DNA of 64,000 nt from Gordonia araii NBRC 100433 (GTDB lineage Bacteria > Actinomycetota > Actinomycetes > Mycobacteriales > Mycobacteriaceae). The stretch is from the NCBI RefSeq assembly GCF_000241265.1, contig NZ_BAEE01000067.1, positions 19,532-83,531 of the forward strand, written 5' to 3'. A model generated the notes under the pieces. The model made no database searches. It had not been told where the DNA came from and saw only the letters and a program-made list of their open reading frames with translations. Both the position numbers and the translations under genes were made by a program. The first letter of the stretch is position 1. Each line of letters starts with the position of its first letter. Of the stretch, positions 33,474 to 41,890 are shown piece after piece.

Positions 33474-33923
33474 TCAGGTGACCGTCGAGGTCGTCTCGAT
33501 CGCCTGCTGGCCACCTTTGTGGGATACCTCGATCCTGCGCGGCTTGGCTTCCTCGGCCATCGGGATCGTGACGGTCAGGACGCCGTTGTCGTAACTCGCG
33601 GAGATGCGGGAGCTGTCGATGTCGTCGCCGAGGGAGAGTTGACGGCGGTAGGCGCCGGAGAACCGCTCACTGGCGAGCCACTGGACGCCGTCCTCGGACG
33701 GCGTGCTGCGCTGTGCGGACAGCGTCAGGACCCCGTTGTCGACGTTGACGTCGATCGAGCCGGGGTCCGCGCCGGGGAGATCGGCGATCAGGACATAGTG
33801 GTCATCGACCTTGTAGAGATCCAGCGGCATGAATCGGGGCGCGCGCCGGGTTCCGGTCGGCGTGCCGGTCATCAGCTCACGAGCAAGCGCATCGACATCG
33901 CTGAATGGATCAAAACGAAGCAC
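33474..33923 (-). CDS. Hsp20/alpha-crystallin small heat shock protein
   Basis: A 149-residue ATP-independent chaperone. The alpha-crystallin domain spans about 30-135, with VLIADLPGADPGSIDV, RRQLSLGDDID and the A-x-x-x-NGVLTVTIP motif that ends the domain. The C-terminus is short. The GTG start at 33923 follows a strong AGGAGGTGAG. A CIRCE element about 95 bases upstream predicts HrcA control. Similar to mycobacterial Hsp18. Confidence 0.93.
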   Translation of the reverse strand: MLRFDPFSDVDALARELMTGTPTGTRRAPRFMPLDLYKVDDHYVLIADLPGADPGSIDVNVDNGVLTLSAQRSTPSEDGVQWLASERFSGAYRRQLSLGDDIDSSRISASYDNGVLTVTIPMAEEAKPRRIEVSHKGGQQAIETTSTVT

Positions 33924-34017
33924 AGCAACTCACCTCCTGAATCCGAGGCTGCCCGCCACCCTGACGGGCAGCACACGTGCTGTACACCAACAAAGATACC
34001 AATGCGGAGATCGGATG

Positions 34018-34046
34018 TCTAGCACTCTGGGGCATAGAGTGCTAGA
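34018..34046. promoter_or_regulatory. CIRCE element (HrcA operator)
   Basis: CTAGCACTC-N9-GAGTGCTAG fits the CIRCE consensus TTAGCACTC-N9-GAGTGCTAA with only the outermost bases changed, and the dyad extends one base further on each side. It lies upstream of hsp20 on the minus strand, so heat induction through HrcA is expected. Confidence 0.9.
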
Positions 34047-34150
34047 CACCTTGATGCCAGATCCGACCTTCGTGTTGCGTGGGTCACCATGATGCGATAG
34101 CATGAACGTATGTTCGAGGAGAGGGTCTGACGCAGGAGGGGGTGGATATA

Positions 34151-35825
34151 GTGGCTGACGCCGATATGCACAACACGATGGCAGATAAGCTGCCGGATTC
34201 CCCGTTGGAACTCGCCAGGGTGGTCGACGCGGCAGTGGAGAAGCTGGCCGCGTTGCGTCTGAGTCTGACCGCAGACGCCGAAGTACTCGACGCGGTCGAG
34301 GTGCTGGAGGGGGCGTGGCGTCGCGCGGACGGGGCGAATGCCGCTCTGTTGGTCGAAGTATCGGACCGGGAGCTGTTTCGGACGGTTGGCCACACGTCTG
34401 TCAAGCGGTTCTACGCCCAACATCATCGCCTGGGGAACGGTGAGGCGAAGCGACGAGTAACGGTGGCCGAGGCGATCGGCGTATTCACTTCGATGACGGG
34501 CGACAAGCTTCCGTCTAAGAGGGAGCCGATCGCCGTCGCGGTGGCGCGGGGCGAGATCTCCGGCAACCATGTGCATGAGGTCGAGGAGATCGTGACCAAG
34601 ATCCCGCGCAGTGCATCGCCGGACGAGGTAGCCACCGCGGTGGAGATCATGGCGACGGCTGCCCGCGAGTTGGCGCCGACTGACCTGCGGCCGGTGGGGC
34701 AACGGTTGTTGGCGCACCTGGATCCCGACGGCACGTTGACCGACGACACCGACCGGCAGCGGCAGCGAGGGCTGATCATCGCCCGCCAGGACGCACAATT
34801 GATGTCTAAGGTTTCCGGGTGGCTCCCGCCGGCCACCCGCGCCAAATTAGAAGTCCTGCTGCACAACTGGGCGGCGCCGGGGATGAACAATCCCGATGAT
34901 GCCGGAGAGCCTCGCCGGGTCGGCCTCGGAACTCTGCGAGCATGATCGTGACGCATTGGCCGAGGCGGTCAAGCGCGATACCCGTAGTCCGGCGCAGCGC
35001 AATCTCGATGCGTTGGACCGTGCCTTGGACTGAGTGTTGGGACACGGGGCGCTGGGTCGTCCGGATCGGTTGCCCGCCGAATTGGTGATCACCGTCGAAG
35101 AGCGGGATCTGGCGCGTCGGGCCGGGGTCGGGCTGACCGCTACCGGCGCGATGGTGCCTGTCGCCGATCTCGTCGAGTTGGCCGCCGATGCGGCGCCGTG
35201 GCTGGAAGTGTTCAAAGATCACAGCCGCGAGATCCTCGACTTCGGGCGCGGGAAGCGATTCGCGACCAAGGCGCAGCGCGTCGCACTATTCGGTCGTGAT
35301 CGCGGCTGCACCCGACCGGGATGCTCGGAGCCGTTCTGCCGCACCCAGGCGCACCCGGTGGGTCGAGTGGTCGCGACGAAGGAGCGACTGTATCGAGACC
35401 ATGCCGCGGCCGATTTCGCTGACGGCGGGATGACCGACGTCGCCGACCTGGCCGGGGCTTGCGGGCCAGACAATCGCAACGTCGGTACCAAGCCGGGGCA
35501 ATGGGAGACGGCGATCATTGCCGACGGGCCCGATCAAGGCCGCATCGGCTGGCGACCAGCCGGAACCGATCTGCCCTACCGCACCAATCCGGTTCATCAC
35601 CCTGAGAAGTTCCTGCGGGGCCACCCGGTAAGGGGCAGCACCACGACCGAAACCGGTTCGGCGGCAGCGGAACCCGGCCAAGAGGCTCCCGATTCAGGCG
35701 CCGAGTCGCGTCCGCCGCCGAAGATGATGCGCATCCATCCCGATCTATTCGACGTTGGCGTTGCCGGCAGGCCGTGTTCGCGGATCGAAGCTGCCATCGA
35801 AGAGATGCTGGGCCTTACGGCCTGA
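34151..35825 (+). pseudogene. DUF222/HNH endonuclease (13E12 repeat family), broken by two lesions
   Basis: This is a member of the REP13E12 family, with an N-terminal DUF222 domain and a C-terminal HNH domain (CTRPGCSEPFCRTQAH... ACGPDNRN). The first frame, from GTG 34151 (AGGAGGG upstream), runs off after APGMNNPDD near 34901, where one extra base shifts it into a stop at 34945. The correct frame then reads PESLAGSASELCEHD up to a TGA at 35031, where relatives have Trp (TGG). It reopens as VLGHGALGRPDRLP to 35825. Such genes are multicopy in actinobacteria and are thought to be mobile or phage-linked. This copy cannot give a full protein. Confidence 0.85.
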
Positions 35826-35863
35826 CCACACGCGAAGTTCGACATGGAAGGCATCGACGTATC

Positions 35864-35889
35864 TGAGACGAATTTCTATATTCGTCTCA
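35864..35889. promoter_or_regulatory. Operator overlapping a -10 element and start codon
   Basis: Perfect 10-bp arms TGAGACGAAT and ATTCGTCTCA are separated by 6 bases. The dyad contains TATATT (35877-35882), a good -10 element six bases before the ATG at 35889. The ATG overlaps the right arm. A repressor bound here would block a leaderless promoter of the oxygenase gene. Confidence 0.7.
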
Positions 35890-37124
35890 TGGCATCCGTG
35901 GAAACCATCGCCGAACAGTCGTTCTCGTCGCGTCCGCGGCGATACGGCGCCGCGCCGCATCGGGGACGCCGCATCGGCCGGATGCTGAAGACCTATTGGC
36001 GTCTCGACGAGCCTTCCGATGGGCAACTGGCCATGATCGGCGAGCGACTGATGCGGCGTGACGAGCCCGCCGCGGCTCTGGTCGCCGCGATGCGCTTGCC
36101 CGCGGGCGACCGGGGGCGCGTCAGCATGCGCGACTTCCACACCGCGCTCGAACACGGTGTCGCCGACGATGCTCCGGTCGCGCTGCGCGAGTTCTTCGCC
36201 ACCGTCGAGGACACGCCTGACTGGGTGGATCTCGAACTGTGCAACCGCGGCGCGCGGGTGAATCGGCGCTTCGGGCGCAATGCCAGCGATGTCCTCCTGC
36301 AACTCGGACTGATCGGCGGCTATCGTTTCGGCGGCCCGGTCGATCTGCTGGCCGAAACCGGTGGATTGCGCGCATCGACGGCCAAGCGCCGACTCGGTGA
36401 GACTCAGACGTGGGCGATCGCCGTCGCACAAGACGGCGGTATGAGCAGGTTCGGCGAGGGGTGGAAGCTGACCGTCCACGTGCGCTTGATGCATGCGCTC
36501 GTCAACGAGTCCTTCGAGCGCAACGGCCGGTGGGATACCCAGCAGTGGGGGTTGCCGATCAATCAGGCAGACCTCGCGGCGACGCTCAACCTGTTCTCGG
36601 GCGCTCTCCTGATGGGCGTTCGAGCACTCGGCGTCCCGGTCGGCCGGGAGGACTCCCGCGCGTTGATGCACCTGTGGAAATACGTGGGCTGGCTCATCGG
36701 CGTCGACGACGACTGGCTGTTCGACGACGAGCGCAGCCAGCACGCCCTCAGTTACGCGGTACTGCTGGTGCAGTCCGACGTCACTGCTGCCGGCGGCCAA
36801 CTCGCCAACGCGCTTGTCGATGTCCAGTCCGACCTCGACTATCACCGGTTCCCGAAGCTGGCCGCCCGCTATGAGCGTGAGCGGCTGCTCAGCATGCTGG
36901 AGGGCTTCCTCGGACCGCGCGGCATGCGCGATCTGCGCCTGCCGCAGCGGCTGCCCTGGGCCTTCGGGTCCGCGCTGCTCCGCAACACCGTCAACTATCG
37001 CGTCATCGGGCGGACACCGTTGGGTGACCGCTACCTCGAGTGGCGCGGCAAAGCTGCGGCGGATCTCGCGATGCGCCGGCACTTCGGCCGCGACGCTGCC
37101 GAGATCGGAAAGCTGCCGGTCTGA
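35889..37124 (+). CDS. Oxygenase MpaB family protein (DUF2236)
   Basis: A 411-residue protein of the MpaB/latex-clearing-protein group, haem oxygenases that cleave isoprenoid or similar chains in characterised members. Conserved stretches are RLMHALVN, the WGLPINQADLAATLNLFS block and LMHLWKYVGWLIGVDDDW, with His residues suited to haem contact. No signal peptide is seen. I chose ATG 35889 as a leaderless start immediately below the TATATT element; ATG 35844 is in frame but sits upstream of that promoter. The gene is monocistronic and probably controlled by a palindrome-binding repressor. Substrate unknown. Confidence 0.78.
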   Translation: MASVETIAEQSFSSRPRRYGAAPHRGRRIGRMLKTYWRLDEPSDGQLAMIGERLMRRDEPAAALVAAMRLPAGDRGRVSMRDFHTALEHGVADDAPVALREFFATVEDTPDWVDLELCNRGARVNRRFGRNASDVLLQLGLIGGYRFGGPVDLLAETGGLRASTAKRRLGETQTWAIAVAQDGGMSRFGEGWKLTVHVRLMHALVNESFERNGRWDTQQWGLPINQADLAATLNLFSGALLMGVRALGVPVGREDSRALMHLWKYVGWLIGVDDDWLFDDERSQHALSYAVLLVQSDVTAAGGQLANALVDVQSDLDYHRFPKLAARYERERLLSMLEGFLGPRGMRDLRLPQRLPWAFGSALLRNTVNYRVIGRTPLGDRYLEWRGKAAADLAMRRHFGRDAAEIGKLPV

Positions 37125-37328
37125 GCGACCTCGATCCGCCGCGGTCGCCCGCTCGCGGCACCCTTGATCCTGCAGCGAAGCGTTGCCACTCTGAACTTTT
37201 GGTCGACACACGGTGCGGATGGCCGAACGGCACGACATGCGCGGGTGCGCATGCCTACGATGGGACGATTCCGCCGAACGGAGTTTCGCGTGCCTGAGCA
37301 GGGTTCTCATTCAAAGCAGTGCCGGTGT

Positions 37329-38705
37329 GTGGACTTGAACCGTCGCCATTTTATCGCCGTGGGAGCCGCCGCTTTCGGCGCGGCGTTCCTCGCCGCGTGT
37401 TCCACCGACGACACGAGCACCGCCGAGTCGTCGCCCCCGGCGCAGCCGCAACGACCGCCCGAGACCCTGTTCCGCAACGTCCGGATACTCGACGTTCGGG
37501 CCGGACGCCTGGGCGACCCGACAGACGTGATGGTGCGGGGTAACCTCATCGCCGCGATCGGTACCGGACAGCCGGCCGTCCCGGGAGCGAAGATCATCGA
37601 CGGCCGCGGCCGGACACTCATGCCCGGGCTCATCGACAACCACGTGCATCTCGTGTTCGGGAGCGCGACGATGGACGACCTGAACGACGCGTCGAAGGAC
37701 ACCGAGTTCTATGCGCGAGCTGCTCTGACCTCAGCCGACCAGATGCTGCAGCGAGGGTTCACCAGCGTGCGCGACGTCGGCGGCCCGATCTTCCCGCTGA
37801 AGGCGGCGATCGACCGGGGCAAGGCCCGCGGACCGCGCGTCTGGCCGTCGGGAGCGATCATCTCGCAGACCTCCGGCCACGGTGACTTCCGCGGGCCGAC
37901 CGAGAAGTCGCGGCGATTCACCGGCAAGCAATCGCGCGCCGAGGAGATCGGCGCGACGTTCATCGTCGACGGCCGCGACGAAGTGCTCACCGCGGCACGG
38001 GAGAACCTGCGGATGGGTGCCAGCCAGCTGAAGGTCATGGCCGGCGGCGGCACCTCGTCGGCCTACGACCCGATCGACGTCACCCAGTTCACGCTCGACG
38101 AGATGCGGGCGGCGGTGGAGGCCGCCAGCGACTGGAACACCTATGTCACCGTGCACGCCTATACGCCGCGAGCGGTCCGCCGCGCCGTCGAGGCCGGAGT
38201 CGCCTGTGTGGAGCACGGGCAGTTGCTCGACGACGCGACCCTGCAGTTGCTCGCCGAGCGTCAGGTCTGGTTGAGCGGGCAATACCTCGTGCCCAGTACC
38301 GACGCGATGGCCCCGGAGCGCAGGGAGAAGCGCAAGGCCGTCGTCGAAGGGAACTCCCGCGTGTGGCCGGCGGCGAAGCGCCTGGGGCTGAAGCTGGCGT
38401 GGGGCACCGACTTCCTGTTCGAGCCGGCCGAGAACCCCAAGCAGAACTCGATGCTGCTCTCGCTGCGCGAATGGTTCAGCTCGGCCGAGTTGCTGCGCCT
38501 GGCCACGCTGGACAACGCGGCTCTGCTGGGCTTGAGCGGTCCGCGCAGCCCGTACGCCGGCGTGCTCGGCGTGGTCGAAGCCAACGCCCTGGCCGACCTG
38601 ATCCTCGTCAACGGCGACCCGCTCGCCCAGATCGACCTGATCGCGGACCCAGGCAAGAACTTCGACGTCATCATGAAGGACGGCATCGTCTACAAGGGCC
38701 AGTAG
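37329..38705 (+). CDS. Tat-exported lipoprotein, imidazolonepropionase-like amidohydrolase
   Basis: A 458-residue metal-dependent hydrolase. The N-terminus NRRHFIAVGAAAFGAAFLAAC combines a twin-arginine signal and a lipobox (Cys24; shown here as key positions Arg5, Arg6 and Cys24). Metal ligands are His105 and His107 (DNHVHL), the probable carboxylated Lys235 (QLKVMAGG), His276, His296 and Asp361 (WGTDF). GTG 37329 is preferred because it places the twin Arg at the normal distance; no good ribosome site is visible. The 200 bases upstream hold no gene. It may hydrolyse a cyclic amide or lactone outside the membrane. Confidence 0.8.
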   Translation: MDLNRRHFIAVGAAAFGAAFLAACSTDDTSTAESSPPAQPQRPPETLFRNVRILDVRAGRLGDPTDVMVRGNLIAAIGTGQPAVPGAKIIDGRGRTLMPGLIDNHVHLVFGSATMDDLNDASKDTEFYARAALTSADQMLQRGFTSVRDVGGPIFPLKAAIDRGKARGPRVWPSGAIISQTSGHGDFRGPTEKSRRFTGKQSRAEEIGATFIVDGRDEVLTAARENLRMGASQLKVMAGGGTSSAYDPIDVTQFTLDEMRAAVEAASDWNTYVTVHAYTPRAVRRAVEAGVACVEHGQLLDDATLQLLAERQVWLSGQYLVPSTDAMAPERREKRKAVVEGNSRVWPAAKRLGLKLAWGTDFLFEPAENPKQNSMLLSLREWFSSAELLRLATLDNAALLGLSGPRSPYAGVLGVVEANALADLILVNGDPLAQIDLIADPGKNFDVIMKDGIVYKGQ

Positions 38706-38744
38706 GCGGCGTTGCGCCAGCCGGCGCCGACTAGGCTGGCGGGC

Positions 38745-39422
38745 ATGGCACAGCCACCTCCTCGCACCAGGATGACGGGGACACAACGGCGTGCGCAGCT
38801 CATCGAAGTGGCGCGCGGGTTGTTCGCCGAGCGCGGCTACGAGGGCACGTCGATCGAAGAGATCGCGCAGCGCGCGAATGTCTCCAAGCCGATCGTCTAC
38901 GAGCACTTCGGCGGGAAGGAAGGGCTCTACGCGGTCATCGTCGACCGTGAGATGGAGACCCTGCTGGAGATGATCACGTCGTCCCTGGCCACGACGCGCT
39001 CCCGGCACCGGGTGCAACAGGTCGCGCTCGCGTTGCTCACCTATATGGAGGAAAGGCCGGACGGGTTTCGCATTCTCGCCCGCGGCGGAGGCAGCGGCGA
39101 CGGCGAGAACGCGACGTACTCAAGCCTGCTCAACGATGCGGTGAGCCAGGTCGAACACATCTTGGGCACCGATTTCGAACGCCGCGGTTTCGATCCGAAA
39201 CTCGCCGCGATGTACGCCCAGGCCCTCGTCGGCATGGTGTCAATGACCGCCCAGTGGTGGCTCGACGTCCGCGAGCCGGCGAAGGAGGTCGTTGCCGCCC
39301 ACCTGGTCAACCTGTGCTGGAATGGGCTGACCCGGTTAGAACCCGATCCGCAACTGGTGACCGCCGACTACGTCGAGCCGGTCAAGCGGACGGTCAACCC
39401 CAAACGCGCGAAGCAGAGTTAA
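38745..39422 (+). CDS. TetR-family regulator (Rv1019-like)
   Basis: A 225-residue regulator. The N-terminal HTH spans about 16-62 (QLIEVARGLFAERGYEG... ANVSKPIVYEHFGGKEGLYAVI region), followed by a long ligand domain with TYSSLLNDAVSQVEHIL and ALVGMVSMTAQWWLD, which closely matches M. tuberculosis Rv1019. In M. tuberculosis this gene lies between glmU and mfd, as here except for accessory insertions. The next gene begins 2 bases downstream, so the pair is cotranscribed. Its ligand is unknown. Confidence 0.9.
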   Translation: MAQPPPRTRMTGTQRRAQLIEVARGLFAERGYEGTSIEEIAQRANVSKPIVYEHFGGKEGLYAVIVDREMETLLEMITSSLATTRSRHRVQQVALALLTYMEERPDGFRILARGGGSGDGENATYSSLLNDAVSQVEHILGTDFERRGFDPKLAAMYAQALVGMVSMTAQWWLDVREPAKEVVAAHLVNLCWNGLTRLEPDPQLVTADYVEPVKRTVNPKRAKQS

Positions 39423-39424
39423 CC

Positions 39425-40936
39425 ATGCAGATCGATCCGACGACGCCGATCCTTATCGGCGTCGGGCAGTTCTCCGAGAAGTTCGACGATCCCGCCTACC
39501 GCGCCATGTCGGCGGTGGAATTGGCGGCCGAGGCCGCACGCCGCGCCTTCGACGACGCGGGTGTGTCGCCGGATCGGCTAACCGGCGCGGTGGTCGTCGG
39601 CGTACGGCAGTTCGAGGCTTCGCATTCGAAAGCCGTTGCTCCGCTTGGCCGTTCGGACAACTATCCGCGGTCGGTAGCCGACCGGCTCGGCTTGGAACCG
39701 GCTCATGCGGTCTACGACGTCGTCGGTGGCGACGGGCCGCAGCGTCTGGTTGCCGAGTTCGGTGACCAGATCGCCGCCGGTACGACGGACGCGGTGCTGC
39801 TCGTCGGATCCGAAGCGATGTCGACGGCACGGCACTTCGCCGGTCGGGCCGACGCGCCCGATCACGGTGAGGAGCGGGGCGGGCAGCTCGAAGACCGCGG
39901 GTACGGACTCGACGACATGATGTCCCTTTCGGGGATTCGCCACGGCCTGATCGGACCGCCGTCGCAGTACGCCCTGCTGGAACATGCTCGCCGCGCCCGC
40001 CTGGGGCTGTCTCGCGAGGCGTACGCGAAGGCGATGGGAGAGCTGTTCGCGCCGTTCACCGAGGTCGCGGCAGCGAACCCGCATTCGGCCGCGCCCACGC
40101 GACGTTCGGCCTCCGAGCTGGTCGAGATCACCGAGAAGAACCGCCTGGTCGCCGATCCCTATCCTCGCTTCCTCGTCGCTCGCGATCAGGTCAACCAGGG
40201 CGCCGCGGTGCTGATGACCTCGGTCGCCCGGGCGCGGGAACTCGGTATCGACCCGCAGCGCTGGGTATTCCTGCACGGTCATGCGAAGGCGTCGGCGGCA
40301 CCGATGCTGGAACGCGAGTCGCTCGGATCGTCGGTAGCCGCCGACGCTGCCCTGCGCGGTGCGTTGGCCGGTGCCGGAGTCGTCATCGGCGACATCGATT
40401 TCCTCGACATCTACAGTTGCTTTCCGGTTGCCGTGTTCGCCGCCTGCGACGCGCTCGGCCTCGACGCCGACGATCCTCGCGGCCTGACGCTCACCGGAGG
40501 GCTGCCGTACTTCGGCGGCGCGGGCAACAACTACTCGATGCACGCCATCGCCGAGGTCGTCGAGCGTCTGCGCGCGCGTCCGGGCACCCTCGGCCTGGTG
40601 GCCGCCAACGGCGGCATAATCTCCAAGTACGCGGTCGGCGTGTACTCGACGACGCCGCGGGCGTGGCAGCGCGCACCCGAGGTCGGAGACGAGCCCCGCG
40701 TCGTCGCGGTGGACGAGTTCACCGGCGACGCGGTCATCGAGACTTTCACCGTCGTACCGTTCGGCGGCAACAACCTGGGAATCCTGGTGTGCCGCAACGA
40801 CTCAGGCGAGCGCTTCTACGCCCACGCCCTCGATTCCGATGCCGCACTGGCCGAGCTGCTGGCCTCGGGCGAACCCATCGGCCGGCGAGTACGGGTGCAC
40901 ACCGCCGACGGGCGCAACCTCGCCGAACTCGGCTAG
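39425..40936 (+). CDS. Thiolase-like protein type 1 (acetyl-CoA acetyltransferase family)
   Basis: A 503-residue thiolase-fold protein with an extra C-terminal domain (about 425-503), the arrangement of mycobacterial thiolase-like protein TLP1. The usual nucleophile motif is absent: GGDGPQRLV occupies the place of the cysteine loop. The HGHAKASAA, YSCFPVAVFAA and GGLPYFGGAGNNYSMH motifs resemble SCP2-type thiolases. It is therefore unlikely to do standard thiolysis. It follows the TetR gene with two bases between, so it may be the TetR's partner gene. Confidence 0.82.
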   Translation: MQIDPTTPILIGVGQFSEKFDDPAYRAMSAVELAAEAARRAFDDAGVSPDRLTGAVVVGVRQFEASHSKAVAPLGRSDNYPRSVADRLGLEPAHAVYDVVGGDGPQRLVAEFGDQIAAGTTDAVLLVGSEAMSTARHFAGRADAPDHGEERGGQLEDRGYGLDDMMSLSGIRHGLIGPPSQYALLEHARRARLGLSREAYAKAMGELFAPFTEVAAANPHSAAPTRRSASELVEITEKNRLVADPYPRFLVARDQVNQGAAVLMTSVARARELGIDPQRWVFLHGHAKASAAPMLERESLGSSVAADAALRGALAGAGVVIGDIDFLDIYSCFPVAVFAACDALGLDADDPRGLTLTGGLPYFGGAGNNYSMHAIAEVVERLRARPGTLGLVAANGGIISKYAVGVYSTTPRAWQRAPEVGDEPRVVAVDEFTGDAVIETFTVVPFGGNNLGILVCRNDSGERFYAHALDSDAALAELLASGEPIGRRVRVHTADGRNLAELG

Positions 40937-40938
40937 GG

Positions 40939-40956
40939 GCGATCGCGCACGATCGC
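40939..40956 (+). terminator. Hairpin after the thiolase-like gene
   Basis: Perfect arms GCGATCG and CGATCGC with a 4-base loop, two bases after the stop codon and before a convergent gene. No T tract. Confidence 0.45.
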
Positions 40957-40979
40957 TCGACGCTCCCGGTTGGGGTCGT

Positions 40980-41426
40980 TCAGGCCTTTCTCGGCGGAAG
41001 ACTGGCTTCGGCGTGGTCCATGAAGTCGCCGATCTCCGAAGCGAAAGGCACCGCGCCGGTGAGGTATTCGACGCCGATCTGCATGATGTCGACACCGAGC
41101 CTGGTCGGTTCCGCGGGATAGGTGGCCATGAACCGCTCGAAGTCGTTCACGTCTTCGGCGCAGCGCGCGATTGCGCGCCGGTAATACGACAGCGCTACCG
41201 GCGCGTTGAGAGCGCTCAGCAGATCGTCGTACTGTTCGAGGCGCTCCGTCCCGGCGTTGTAGATCAGTTGCTCGAACCCGCCGTTCTTCACTTGATACTC
41301 GAAGTTCGCGGCAAGGACGGTCGTGTAGACCAAATCGTGCATGTCCCCGTCGAGGTTCGTCTCATCGTCGATCACCTCGGATGCCCGCGCCCCCAGATCC
41401 AGCAGCCGTTCGTCGTATGTGCTCAT
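40980..41426 (-). CDS. DMP19/DUF4375-like protein
   Basis: A 148-residue soluble, mainly helical protein. The block YTTVLAANFEYQVKNGGFEQ, with the Gly-Gly-Phe-x-Gln motif, and the following YYRRAIARC are typical of DUF4375/DMP19-type proteins, sometimes found as immunity or DNA-mimic proteins. No toxin gene is adjacent. It begins 11 bases after the SnoaL-like gene stop, so they may be cotranscribed. Confidence 0.7.
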   Translation of the reverse strand: MSTYDERLLDLGARASEVIDDETNLDGDMHDLVYTTVLAANFEYQVKNGGFEQLIYNAGTERLEQYDDLLSALNAPVALSYYRRAIARCAEDVNDFERFMATYPAEPTRLGVDIMQIGVEYLTGAVPFASEIGDFMDHAEASLPPRKA

Positions 41427-41436
41427 GTGGGCGAGC

Positions 41437-41853
41437 TTAGGTCAGCGCCTGGTTGAGCTTTGCTTCAAGCGTGCGACGGGTGATCCGCCAGCCGTCGTCG
41501 GTCCGACGCCAATCGTCGTCGTAGTAGATGGCCAGCAGGAAGGCGCCGGCACCGGCCTGCATCGGGTTGAGGCACAGCGTGCGCGTCGTGGCCGTGTCGT
41601 CGGTGATGTGGAATTCGGTGTTGCCGAGGAAGTGGCAGTAGGCGGTGAATGACGGCAGCACCGTGCCGAGCCACGTGATGCACTCGGCCGGCGTCCCGGA
41701 GATGCCGCCGGTCGCCGAGTAGTCAACGAGCGCGTCCGGGGTGAAGACGTCGGACAGCGCGTCGAACCGTCCGGAGTCGACGGCGGTGGCGTAGGCGGTG
41801 AGTTGGTCGGAGATCGCGGCGCGATCGGCGAGTTCTGACAACGAAAGCGACAT
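41437..41853 (-). CDS. SnoaL-like (NTF2-fold) protein
   Basis: A 138-residue cone-shaped NTF2-fold protein, with AISDQLTAYATAVDSGRFDAL near the start and DDTATTRTLC, DDDWRRTDDGWRITRRTLE in the second half. This matches the SnoaL_4 group of bile-acid dehydratase/scytalone-dehydratase-like proteins. ATG 41853 aligns with homologues. It is divergent from the lipoprotein gene at 41891, which starts 37 bases away, so the promoters must overlap. Enzyme activity is uncertain. Confidence 0.82.
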   Translation of the reverse strand: MSLSLSELADRAAISDQLTAYATAVDSGRFDALSDVFTPDALVDYSATGGISGTPAECITWLGTVLPSFTAYCHFLGNTEFHITDDTATTRTLCLNPMQAGAGAFLLAIYYDDDWRRTDDGWRITRRTLEAKLNQALT

Positions 41854-41890
41854 GACCTCGACGGTGGCACGGCGGTGGCAGACTGGGGGA

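Noticed and set aside
31939..35825. An integrated element with attachment sites beginning at tRNA-Gln
   Set aside because: The composition and position are suggestive, but I found no integrase gene and no second copy of the tRNA 3' end in the window.
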